NCBI GenBank assembly: GCA_027405735.1 | Contig: JAPEHQ010000008.1 | Location: forward strand, 124,001-188,000 | From: Mucor racemosus | Taxonomy: Eukaryota; Mucoromycota; Mucoromycetes; Mucorales; Mucoraceae | DNA length: 64,000 nucleotides | Direction of reading: 5' to 3' | Part shown: one piece after another, positions 1 through 10,194 of the stretch | How the letters are laid out: every line of letters begins with the position of its first letter | Numbering within the stretch: the first letter of the stretch is position 1 | Translations under genes and position numbers: made by a program | Notes under the pieces: generated by a model | What the model was told of the DNA's origin: nothing | The model's database searches: none | The model's input: the letters and a program-made list of their open reading frames with translations, nothing else

Positions 1-823
1 CAGAAAAACCGTCTGTCATATCATAGATTAGTTAAAAAATTGCAAAAGCGATCCCGTAGAGCAATGCCGTAATTGAGCATACTGTAGCAAGATTGAACAG
101 CTAAGTCTCTTATACTATGGTATATCTAAGTTTTAAATAAGAAGGCGTTTTTTTTAACTTTTCTTATATTTAACCACGTGCAATCTGAAAATTCAGTTTT
201 TGTAGCGGACATTTTCGGGGCTCATTTTATCCTTACCAACACTCGTGATTTCGATCAAAAAACAGAAAAGTTAAATTTTGATACCAAAATCAACGTTTAA
301 ATATACTACATTGTGAGAGAAAATTGTAGCCTTAGCTAATACACATTTTATAAAAGCTTAATATCAAATGTTAAGTAATGAGATTTTGCACTTTTGTCCC
401 AAAAATGGTTTTTTGATTAAAGGATTTTAATGTAATATTTTGCAATAAAAATGCTCGTTATTTTTTATTGAGTAAATAGAGCGCTAAATTGTGTATATGT
501 GTACATTTTTTGTTTTTATAATTGGTAGTATAATTAACTCTAGATTTGCAAAATCAGAAAAAAAGAATTAAAAAATGTCAAAATTGATGATCTGGACAAG
601 AATAATTCTCGAGATTAATATTCCGCTTATAAGCCTTGTAAGTCTTAAAAATAAGAGATTTTATGATTTTTGAAAACTTTTTCAATAATTTACGATTCTG
701 CACCCACTTATTACTGTAAGCCTTTATACATGTTAATATTGTGTGGTAGTTTGTTCAATGATAATATAGTCTTACTTTATAATTACCGCGCTAAAGGTGA
801 TTTACATTGAGTTTTAGTCTTAC

Positions 824-918
824 CTCTCCAATATCATAAACATAAACATGGCCATCACTGGAACCTATTATTACCGCCTTTTTGCCCTCTGTGTCCCAAG
901 CCAATTTATTCACTGCCA
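824..918 (-). pseudogene. Captured dynein intermediate chain exon fragment (copy D1)
   Basis: The minus strand reads NKLAWDTEGKK followed by GSSDGHVYVYDIGE and then a splice donor GTAAGA. This resembles the last WD-type blade of cytoplasmic dynein intermediate chain, whose human form has a similar LNRVRW...GDSEGQIVIYDVGE stretch. Stops lie just upstream in this copy and one codon is inserted before GSSDGH, so it is not functional. Three more copies (12.7, 39.7 and 56.9 kb) occupy the same place within the repeat. Confidence 0.65.
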
Positions 919-1005
919 TTATTTACCAGAACCAACTTAAGTACTTACAAATGGTTCCTCGGCATTTGCGTTAAAATTTCATAAATCAAATAGACTGATC
1001 CCACC

Positions 1006-1736
1006 TGCAGTAAATGACGAAGTTATTTACTAAAATAAAAAAAATATAAAAAATAAAAGCAGTAGAAATACAATTATAATCAGCTAAAGTTTTTATTACA
1101 AAAGATTTCTGAAGATTTAGAATAATTGAAAAAGTATGAGGGTATTTATAGTGATTTGGAGAACTTGGATACCATCAGACTTGAATGGATGTATATTTAG
1201 TAATCTTCCAGTTTTGAGTACATTATTATTGATTTGATGTTTTAATGGGTAAATTGTGTAGAGCATTGGCCATAAGGGATTGTATGTCAAGTGTGACAAT
1301 ATCGACCTTTTGGGAAATGGTTGCTTGGTTGTTTATTTCTGTTATATCTATTTTATGTAACCTTGATTTTTAAGGTGTAGTTTTTATATGCTTGAGTCTT
1401 ATTTATATTGATATTGCAACTTCGATATAGATGAGTAGTTGACTAAATTGATATCTTTGTTTATTATCATTATTGATTTGGATAGAATCCTGTTTTGATA
1501 TATATGTCATTTGTGTAATTGATTGCGCCGTGATCAAGGGTGCTATCATCTACACGACATGTATGGTTCAAAAAGGGTATTTCATATTCTTAGCATGCGT
1601 TTGTTATTGTGTTCAATTGAAGCGTTTGTTTATTATTGTTGTTCACATTTCAAGTGGCATCATATTTTATGAGCGACACTTGAAATTTAGGTTGTTTTAT
1701 TTTTATCAAGCGTTTTTAGTATGTAATTCTACTGCA
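1006..1736. mobile_element. Solo LTR, family A/B, nested in D1
   Basis: This 731-base insertion begins TGCAGTAAATG and ends ATTCTACTGCA, so it has TG...CA termini with a short inverted repeat. It is flanked by ccacc and ccatc, a 5-base target duplication with one mismatch. The equivalent stretch of the 57.0 kb copy runs through without it. A relative lies inverted at 39802-40525. The small frames inside it (for example 1473-1832) are not supported as genes. Confidence 0.7.
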
Positions 1737-2360
1737 CCATCTACAAAAGTATCAAACGTATCATCAGCCCGCCTTATGGTAAATGCCAATCTAAAATCAG
1801 AAACATCCTATTGTCATTACTGTAAGCTATGAAAAGCTTGATTTTTAATAATACAGCAATCAGTAAATAAAAAACAAGATGATACTAATATCATATGGTG
1901 AGCATTTAACATCTAAGTAAGTTTGATAAAGCATGCTTTTAAAACCCTTTTTAAAAATCCTGAGGTAAATACAACATCTTGGTCCTGTAATTTCTATCCA
2001 TCAAAATTTTGTGATTTTTACTGCATAATAAATGCACCTTCTATCAACGTTGACCTCGATGAACATTGGGTATCAGTTTTTTACCATTTGTATTTTCTCT
2101 GATTTATTAATATTCAGTCATATTTAACGATAATGATTTGTAGCATTAAAGTACTATGAACGTTATCACCTTCTACAGTATTAATATATCTCACAATCTA
2201 TTGACTACGACATTTATTTGTCATAGAACGGTAATTGTCATTATAGTAAAAGTTTATTATTTGAATCACAAATTAAATGTCAATCTCGCGTACATACAAT
2301 TGACATCCTGTACAACCAAATCAAAGTGTATTCAAAGATAGAACCAAGGAACTTGTTGAT

Positions 2361-2415
2361 AAACAAGTCCATAAATTTTTCATTATGTTTATTAAACAAG
2401 TCCATAAATTTTTAC
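2361..2415. repeat. Short direct repeat
   Basis: The string aacaagtccataaattttt occurs twice about 33 bases apart. It lies in a stretch of D1 (about 2213-2670) that is absent from D5 and therefore looks like a separate insertion. That stretch also contains tataaatag near 2560, as LTR-like DNA often does. Its exact borders are not resolved. Confidence 0.35.
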
Positions 2416-3959
2416 ATTCATGAAGAACCAATAATTTTGCCATCTACCAATGTACATAACAACTCAACACATTTCATCAACCTTTCTAGATAATCATTGG
2501 TCAGTTACAATGATCCATTACTTTTAGATTTCCATTCCCTTTAGATTAGACAATTAATATAAATAGCAAAAGACTTTCATTAGCCATGAAGATCTTGATC
2601 TGATCTTAAAAGAATAAAACAACATCTTATATATTATTTATTACGTGTTTTATTTTCATTTTTTCACATTATTGAAATGCAAACTCTTGATATCGGATAT
2701 AAAAGACTCCTAGCGTATAAATTTTAATTCAATAATTACCAAAAACGCTTGGACCTCAATTATGACACCATATTATTTCATCCCAGCAGTTTGTTGTATA
2801 ATTATCACCTTCTACTATCTATACACACTACCTTTGGTTACACTCCATGAATCTCATTATTAATTTATACTATCACTTCAAGCAGTCCTTATCTACTAGT
2901 CTGTCATTAGTATATAAACCACATCTCATGAATAAAAAAATAAGGATTAGTTTAGCTTTGATCCATTAGTTTGATCCACAGTTGGAAAGCTGACATTTAT
3001 CAAGACTTTACTTTGTTTTATTATTTTTGATTATTCTAGCATATCAGATATATGTTAGAATAAAACACAGTTAATCAATCAAGTAGCTATCAAATCAACA
3101 TCCAAGCACATTTAGCGCAGCACTGAAACAAGACAACTCACCAGCTCTGCAAGAACGGCTAAATTATGGTTGATCCATTTCAATCCATCGATTACTATCA
3201 AGCAAATCTAATGGTTCAATATAGTCTTAAATTACATCTCAGAATCTCAATGTCAAATCAATATAATAGGCCATACTTTTACTGTATATCTAAATAAGCG
3301 ATATATTGTTTTTATTGTACAGTTGAAGAACTGATTCATTACTGATTTTTTTTAATTGTATTCTTTTTAAAGTATTACTCATCAAACCTGAAAATATACG
3401 ACAATGTGCACCTTGTTATCTTTTTAGCCATATTCAGTGCGCACAACCGCACAACAGCTCAGGCTATAGTGTGCAGCCCACCTGCTGGGCACCACAACGA
3501 AATAATCTTGCGCAGCACAGGTCGGCCGTAATGGTTAGTCTTGGTGGCATACAACAAGTTTTATCAAAATGGGTAAGCTCCAGCCAAGGTTTTGAGGCTT
3601 TTGCATTTTTCACCTTGTAGCCAGTTTTCGACAATATTCATTAATCTAATAATAACAGCTTGATAAACTACCACGCAAGCTAACATTAATTTGAATAAAT
3701 ATGCAAAAAGGGCCAGCTTAAAATTGAGAAACCGCATTTGAAATGAAAATAAGTCGAGAAAATACTAAGGTATTGCAATGATGGTTATTAAGTAAAGTCT
3801 AGATTATTTTTCATTCTCTACCAGGATATCTAGGTTTTGGATGGCTGTAAAGGCTTTTTTATTTTTTTATAAATTTTGTGAGAGTATTTTTTCTGTTATA
3901 GATATCCATGAAGGGATGCCTGGTATGCAAAGCTAAAGCCATAGGATAGTACTCACTAG

Positions 3960-4960
3960 CGTCTATCCAACGAATTTTATCTCGTCAAAAAATATTGATT
4001 TTTCATCGAGGAAATTGAGATTGAATGATTGATTTTTGGTGATGATAAAAAAGGATCCATTTTGGACGAGGATATACAAGGAAAATTTTTCGCCGACCAA
4101 AAAAAAAGATCAAAAAAATGTATATTCCCACGAAAAAATAGGGCTACAGCTACGTATAAATACTCATTTTGTAGATAATTTTGTTGCGCATAATGTAAAA
4201 ATAAAATATTTTAGGGTTGCATTTGAGTAAAGGGTACTTTTTGATCAAAAACCGTTAAAATTTGACATTAAATTTACTAGGGATTTTATGAGAAAAACAT
4301 TTTCAAAACCTACACAGATCGATTCAGAATTGAAAACTGTACCCAAGATATTTAATACGCTAGTTCAGCTTACTATGCATTTTTGTGAGCAATTAAACAT
4401 ACAAGGTTTTTTTTGGATTTTTTTGGATTTTTTTTCCATTTGAACACTTTTTGGATTCAAGCTCAGTCACATGTGCATATCTGATTATACAATTTTATAT
4501 GGTGATATTCAAAATCGGAGCGTGTCCCCATTTCAATAGATAATCAGGAAATAAAAAATGTAGGGCTATAGTTGATATGCCACAGAATATTGACAAAAGA
4601 CTTATTTCTATTCATGTTGATTTATCAGCGAGTATAAAGGCTTCAAAGTGAAACACTTGTTTTCCCCCGTTTAAGAAATTAATCTAAGATGTCAAATATG
4701 ATGGTATACAAAGAAACAATTGAAGCTAAAAACGAAGATATCTTTTTGTACACATTTTGGAGAAAGATATCTCGACGAAAAACCAATGGATCTTGAAAAA
4801 CACTAAATTGGATTTGAGAGAGCTTAACGAGGTCGACGACATGAATGTTAAAAAAATTGCCAAAAAAACCGTCAGGAAAATAAAAATGCTCAAAAAGCAC
4901 GTATACTACATTATGTGTTATAGAAGGTTTCAAAACAAATAAGTTTTACTATTATTAGAA
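3960..4960 (+). repeat. Family K repeat, copy K1
   Basis: This is one of four copies of a dispersed repeat of about 1.2 kb; the others are 17.51-18.26 kb (-), 35.56-35.85 plus 41.83-42.85 kb (-), and 58.9-60.09 kb (+). All share a decayed reading frame with a stretch like KLDLRELNEVDDMNVKK (here about 4800-4855). No family is recognised. Poor codon quality and stops argue against a live gene. Confidence 0.6.
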
Positions 4961-5389
4961 ATTGTTTCTATAGCTTAACGTTTTGAAGAGATATGAAGCC
5001 TCAAAGTCGTTGGATTTTTTAAGCAGAGGAAAACAGGTTTCTTTTCGATAGCCGTGCCTTAATCATTCAAAAATAATTTTTGGCCAATGAGTTTAAGATT
5101 GTATGTTATTTGTAGGTGTAATGAGTCAAGGATTTCTGTTTTATTCATGCAAAATCTTGCCTCATTCTTCATGTAAATACTACAAGGAAATTATTATATG
5201 ATCCTTTGTAGATTTGTCTGTCTTGTTGTCTTGTTACACTCCCTTTACTTTTATTTATTAACTAATAAATATGTAATTTACAAGTAAGAACACCAACCTT
5301 CATCAATCCAGTGATCACTACTGTATAATAAGAATAATATCTGTAAGCATATTATCCTCCTTTGTTAGTCCAAAATTACAGATCATTAC

Positions 5390-5665
5390 AATAGGCTCAC
5401 TGTGTATTAAGTTCAACTTCAAAATTTAATTTGGAATCATTATTTGATTTTATAAAACATTTCAAGGAATATCTGAAACCAATCGATACAAAATAGTTTG
5501 AACATACGAGTTTTTATTGTATGTCTCCATTTCCACAGCAACTCAGGGAGTTGAACCTTTTGAAATTCTGTTGATCAACATTAAGAATACCTGCTACAGT
5601 ATTACAACAAAAGTTTGTTTATATCCATATCTGTCGAAAACTGGTGAGCTTATTGACTTTCTTAG
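5390..5665 (+). repeat. Family M repeat, copy 1
   Basis: This stretch resembles about 54560-54825: both hold ttatttgattttataaaa, a later aatacctgc, and end in gaaaactggtgagctta or gagaactggtgagctta. It has two copies in the window and unknown origin. The surrounding DNA at 5.0-6.3 kb shows no supportable gene. Confidence 0.45.
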
Positions 5666-6675
5666 TAGGCATAAATAGCAGATAATCAACTTGTTGTTCA
5701 AACCTATCGAATGCACAATAGCCCATGGAAGTTGATACTGTATCTAAAATGCTTTTAACAAATATTCATATCTATGTCCATGTAGAGTCGCAGCTTACTT
5801 GGATCAGTATTTATAGATGCCTTATTTAAATTGTTTTCAATAAAAGCGTGCAACAAAATATAGGTGCACTTCGGCGATTATTTTCTCAACACACAGTAGG
5901 TTGTGGAAGTTGCCATTCAACATCATTACGTGGAAGATGATGCGTACCAAATTCTCGTGCAAATTTGGAAGTTACTTGGATCGAAGTTTCTCAGGATACG
6001 GTTTTGTTGCCACTTGAATTTTGGATGGTTTCAGATGGTTCTCGGATAATTTTCAAAACTTTTCGCCCAATATTGAGTCAAATTCAGTTAAATTCTCAAA
6101 ATAGATGTATTTTGTCTCCATAGGCCATTAATTTCTCTCCCAAAATAAAATTGCTAATATATACCGCTCTCTAAAACAATGATTTCTATATCACAGATGA
6201 TTGTATTTACAGTGTGGTTCAAGTTTATAAACAGCATTTCAATCAAATTACACAAAATTTTGAAGACGTCATCAATGGAACTCAAATTTTAGGGTTTATT
6301 CAAAAACACGATGGCCCCCTGTTTTTTTTGTTTTTTTTTTGACAACCAGGTAAATTTGATGAAGCAAAACCTTATGGTTTGGTGGAATCACGAGTCTATC
6401 TTGTACGTGCCTTATCCGTTGGCTAAGGTCTACTATAGTATCTCGCAAGATGAAGTTTCATACGTAGCTGCCGAAGGTTAGGTGGGAGTTTCGACGTTAA
6501 AGTAACGTCTGGTGCGTGAAATTTTAACGAAGCTTCTATCATAAACTTTCCTAGTATTCTAGGCTTGAGTAAAAGAAAAACAAGTAAGCTGCTCTTGTTT
6601 AACTTTCTTTTAGCTCATTCTGGTACAGGGTTTATTCTATCTGCGTTTGGTTCTTTGGATTGTTTACCTGCGGTT

Positions 6676-6948
6676 ATCAGCTGTTTGTTATCTGATTTTT
6701 GGCACACCCTTGACCAGGGTTTAAGAGTCGAAATGATTTGAACGAACAGTTGGTAGCTATTGAGCTATCAGCTGTTTGTTATCTCATTTTTGGCACACCC
6801 TTGACCCGGGTTTAAGAGTCGAAATGATTTGAGCTAACAGTTGGTAGCTATTGAGCTATCAGCTATTGGCTATCTGATTTTTGGCACACCCTTGGCCAGG
6901 GTTTAAGAGTCAAAATAATTGGAATTAATAGCTGATGCCTCAATTCTG
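6676..6948 (+). repeat. Three tandem copies of a 91-base unit
   Basis: Units start at 6676, 6767 and 6858, each opening with atcagct and carrying ttttggcacacccttg and gggtttaagagtc. A diverged partial unit lies at about 8888-8946, on the far side of the 21-base array, so related sequence brackets the array on both sides. Confidence 0.8.
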
Positions 6949-6949
6949 C

Positions 6950-8720
6950 TGTGGCACCTCTCTTTTCTTTAGCGTCTGTTCTCTTTTTTGCAAGGTCTGA
7001 TCTTTCTGGTATGTTTCTAAAACGTAATATATTCTACTTTCTTCTAATCTAATATTTTTTTTTTTGGATATATTCAATAATCGTTTTTCTGCAATATCTA
7101 CCTCTCTTCTCAAAGATCCAGCACCTTTTTTAGCATATCTGGTCTCGTTTCTGCAACATTTGTTATCGTTACTGAGCAATTTGGTCTATCATACGCAAAT
7201 CTGGTCTCTTTCTGTAATATATGATCATCCTCTTTCAATACCTGGTAACTTTATGTTAACATTGGCTTTTTATTTAGGTTTGCCTTGTCTTTTTTAATTC
7301 TATCTGTCTCTCCTACTATGGCTTTTCTGGTATCTGGTTTCTCTATATATGCTAATATCTCGTTTCTTGGTTTTTAATGCTGCCGTCTCTCTATGTTCAT
7401 TCACCTCGTCCGTTTCAGTCAACATCTGGTTTTTCATATCCTGTATCAAGTTTTGGTCTACTCTATGTGGTTCTACTGGACGTCGTGCTTTATCTATCTG
7501 GTTTTTATTTGTCTTACATGAGCCTTGATTCTCCATTCCCACTGCCCTAATTTTTTTAATTGCGTGGTGCCTTTCTGTGTATATCTTGTCTCGGTTCTTC
7601 ACTATATCTGGTAGTATTCTGGATATTGTATGTCATTTAAGCAATATCTGGTTTCGATTAATTTACTTCTGGTCTCAACTCAGGTTTATATGGTCTTATT
7701 TCATGCTCATCAGATCTCCATTCATGTACTTTCAGTCTCAATTTATCAATGTTTGGTCCTTCATCAAGTATTTCTGGTTTTACTCCATGTTTATCTGGTC
7801 TCATAACGTGCTCTCCTAGTCTCATCTCATGCTCGTCTGGTTTCAATACATGCTCTTCTGGTTTTCTTTTATGCGCCCCTCATTTAAATTAATGCGCATC
7901 TTGTATCGTATCATTAGCATCTCGTCTTTCTGGTTTTATCTGGTCTCATTACATGCTTACCTGGGTTTAATGTATGCACATCTGGTATCGTTTTTTAACA
8001 TCTGGTTTTCATTTAGGCACTGTTGGTCTCAATTTATGTTTATATGGTATAGGTTTATCAATATCTGGTTTTTATTTATGCACTTCTGGTCTCACTTAAT
8101 GCACATTTGTTCTGCCTTTGTCAATATATAGTCTTTATTTTCATGCACATCTGGTCTGTATTCATGCACTTCTGGTCCCATTTCATCAGTGTATTATCTC
8201 ATTTTATTCTTATCTCGTCTTTAGTTTTGCTCGTCTGGCCTCCATTCGTGTTTATCTGTTCTCCATTATTTATGCTCGTCTCAACTCCATTAATTTTTTT
8301 CTGGTATCAAGTGGTTTACATCAGGTCTATTTTAATTTTTGCTCATCTGATTTCTATTTATTCACAGTTAATCTTGGTTCATTCAAGTCTGTTCTCAATT
8401 TATTTTTACCTGGATTCAATTTATTCTGGTTTGGTCTCCATCCATTTGTATATGGTCTCAATTTATGCTCATCTGTTTTCAAGTTATCCTGATGTGGTCA
8501 AAATTTATGTTTATCTGGTCTTATTTCATCTTTAACTGGTCTCAATCTATGCTCTTTTGGTATAAAGGTATGCTCTTTCATGTTCATCAGTTTTTCAATT
8601 AATGCTCATCTGGTCTTACTTCATATTTATCTAGTCTCAATTCATCCCCATCAGGTCTCAATTTGTGTGCTTCTTGTCTCACCTCTTTAACTTGTGGTTT
8701 CAATTTATGAAAAAGGTATA
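6950..8720 (-). repeat. Degenerate minisatellite of 21-base period, minus strand reads as 7-residue repeat
   Basis: The plus strand repeats phrases like atgctcatctggtctcaatt with small variations over about 1.8 kb. The natural reading is the minus strand, where most of the array translates as a 7-residue unit close to RPDEHKL or RPDKHEM. For example, around 7660-7846 it gives successive units such as MKPDEHE, MRLGEHV and MRPDKHG. Stops and frame breaks are scattered through it, so it looks like a decayed highly charged repeat-protein gene or exon. The plus-strand frames across it are rich in Phe, Trp and Ile and appear to be shadows. Toward 6950 the unit drifts to Lys/Glu-rich text resembling a coiled coil. 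Confidence 0.6.
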
Positions 8721-8973
8721 TTATTGAATACTTAAAAAGTGTCGTCAACGTATGATCTTAATTTGGTATCTTTTTTATAATTTTGAAGGTTTCTTTTGAT
8801 ACAACGTCTCCAATCTAATGTCTCTGGTCTTGTCTCTCTGGTCCTGTCTTTGTTTTTTTTTCATTCCGTCTAGAAGTTAAAGCATTTTTTTGTTATCTGA
8901 TTTTTGATACACCTTACGTAGGTTTAAGAATCAAAATGATTTGATCGAAAAAAAGCGATAACTTTTACCACCT

Positions 8974-9264
8974 TTATTGGGATAGTATCTGTTTTGATGC
9001 TATCTTAGTAAATTCGGTTATTATACTCAGTTGTTTGTTTTTGTACAATCGGTAATCCTGAGTCAATTTAACCTGGTTGCTCTCCATTCGTGGACTTGCG
9101 ACCTCTCCCCCTTTTAGGGTCTTATAGTCTTCTTTCACGGTAACCGGCTGGAAACTATAGCCCTTTCTGGCAATCGGAGTCGTATTGATTTCATAGCATC
9201 TGCTTGATTTCAGTATCACTTTATAGTATGGTGGTATACAAACTATAAAGTCAAATGGCAACAT
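8974..9264 (-). CDS. Uncertain open frame upstream of the 21-base array
   Basis: A 96-residue minus-strand frame starts with MLPFDFIVCIPPYYKVI and ends about 250 bases before the minus-strand repeat array. Its composition is more protein-like than neighbouring chance frames. It could be the N-terminal remnant of whatever gene contained the 7-residue repeats. I do not recognise a family, and it may be fortuitous. Confidence 0.2.
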   Translation of the reverse strand: MLPFDFIVCIPPYYKVILKSSRCYEINTTPIARKGYSFQPVTVKEDYKTLKGGEVASPRMESNQVKLTQDYRLYKNKQLSIITEFTKIASKQILSQ

Positions 9265-9701
9265 GTAGATAGACCTCCTCGTGGTGTTGCTGGAAACGTT
9301 ACAGTATTTTGAACGGCTAACAATCTACTCCATTAAACCAATTATATCAAAAGTTACTTTTCCTCCATCTTAGAGAATTTTATCGTTTATAATATCGATC
9401 CATAATTTTTTACTTGATTTGTTTTTTCTTGGATTCTTTATATTGCATAATAAAAATTACAAGATTGAAATTAATTGTTTTATCCATCTATTTATTATTT
9501 CTTATTTTTTGTTCTGATACAAAAAAGTATTGAATAATACAACTAAGCACTTATGAAACCATTGACAGTATTAAAAAAAACGTAGACTGCACAGAATATA
9601 TATGTATTGATGTATTTTCTATAAACCCACCACGAAGTTTCATCAAAAAAATTACGCAAATTTGCTTGATTGTTATATATATACAAGAAAACTATTTATC
9701 A

Positions 9702-9753
9702 ACAGTATACGTATACTGTATATATATATATATATACAGTATACGTATACTGT
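9702..9753. repeat. Two perfect 18-base palindromes separated by a TA run
   Basis: ACAGTATACGTATACTGT occurs at 9702-9719 and again at 9736-9753 with alternating TA between and after. Each unit is self-complementary, and the pair also forms one larger inverted repeat, so a cruciform or hairpin is possible. No function is evident. Confidence 0.85.
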
Positions 9754-10194
9754 ATATATATATATATATCCGAGAGCGCTTTGATTTTACGCCAGGAGAT
9801 TATATCAATTTAGAAGCTAAAACATGTACTAAATCATTTATTAAAAATAAAGAAAAACTGCTATGAAATGAAAGAGCACATTAAAACTAAAGAACTTTAT
9901 TATAAGATCAAAACATCTTCTTCTTTTATATTCACATTCTCTCATTATATGACTAGTCTAAAATGAGCCTATTTAAATACATATATATCTCTAATCAAGT
10001 CTAGGTGACACACACTAGTTCCACATTCCTCAATACGTACAGTATAAACTGAGCTTTATAACATAATACACAGCAATGTAGAACTTATTATCATATCAAT
10101 CTTTGTCGTAATCTTAACCAAGTAATGTACACAGACTTTTGGACGTAACAATCTAGTTTTAACTTTGCCGTATATTTTTAGGTTTAATAAATAA

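Larger units (their letters stand above)
1..3534 (+). mobile_element. Family D element, copy D1 (left end outside the window)
   Basis: This is the right-hand part of a large dispersed repeat whose other copies are at about 10.2-12.8 kb, 16.5-17.2 kb (reverse), 36.9-41.1 kb and 54.8-58.7 kb. In order it holds an AT-rich block (1 to about 770), a dynein intermediate chain exon fragment on the minus strand (824-918), a solo LTR insertion (1006-1736), a middle part (1737 to about 2210), an apparent further insertion (about 2213-2670), a block shared with 58.16-58.65 kb (about 2670-3380), and a right terminus at about 3395-3534. Reversed, that terminus reads like the left termini of the 36.9 and 54.8 kb copies, so the family has terminal inverted repeats. 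The terminal bases are slightly degraded from CACTA. No transposase frame is visible. A CACTA-type DNA transposon is my inference; an unclassified TIR element is the alternative. Confidence 0.7.

Noticed and set aside
1006..1736. Interpretation as a TIR MITE rather than a solo LTR
   Set aside because: Only about seven terminal bases are inverted, ends are TG...CA and duplications are 5 bases, which fit an LTR better. I keep MITE as a weaker alternative.
1473..1832. 119-residue plus-strand frame
   Set aside because: It lies inside the solo LTR at 1006-1736 and runs past its border. The related LTR at 39802-40525 does not preserve it, and its Cys/Ile/Phe-rich text has no domain.
7577..8535. 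Chain of plus-strand frames rich in Phe, Trp and Ile across the repeat array, resembling membrane proteins
   Set aside because: They are the complement of the charged 7-residue minus-strand repeat, and the hydrophobicity is a codon-complement artefact.
6676..8720. CRISPR array
   Set aside because: Repeats are contiguous and degenerate without unique spacers of constant length, in a eukaryotic genome.
9666..9866. 66-residue frame over the TA-rich palindromes
   Set aside because: Tyr/Ile runs come from the TA microsatellite.
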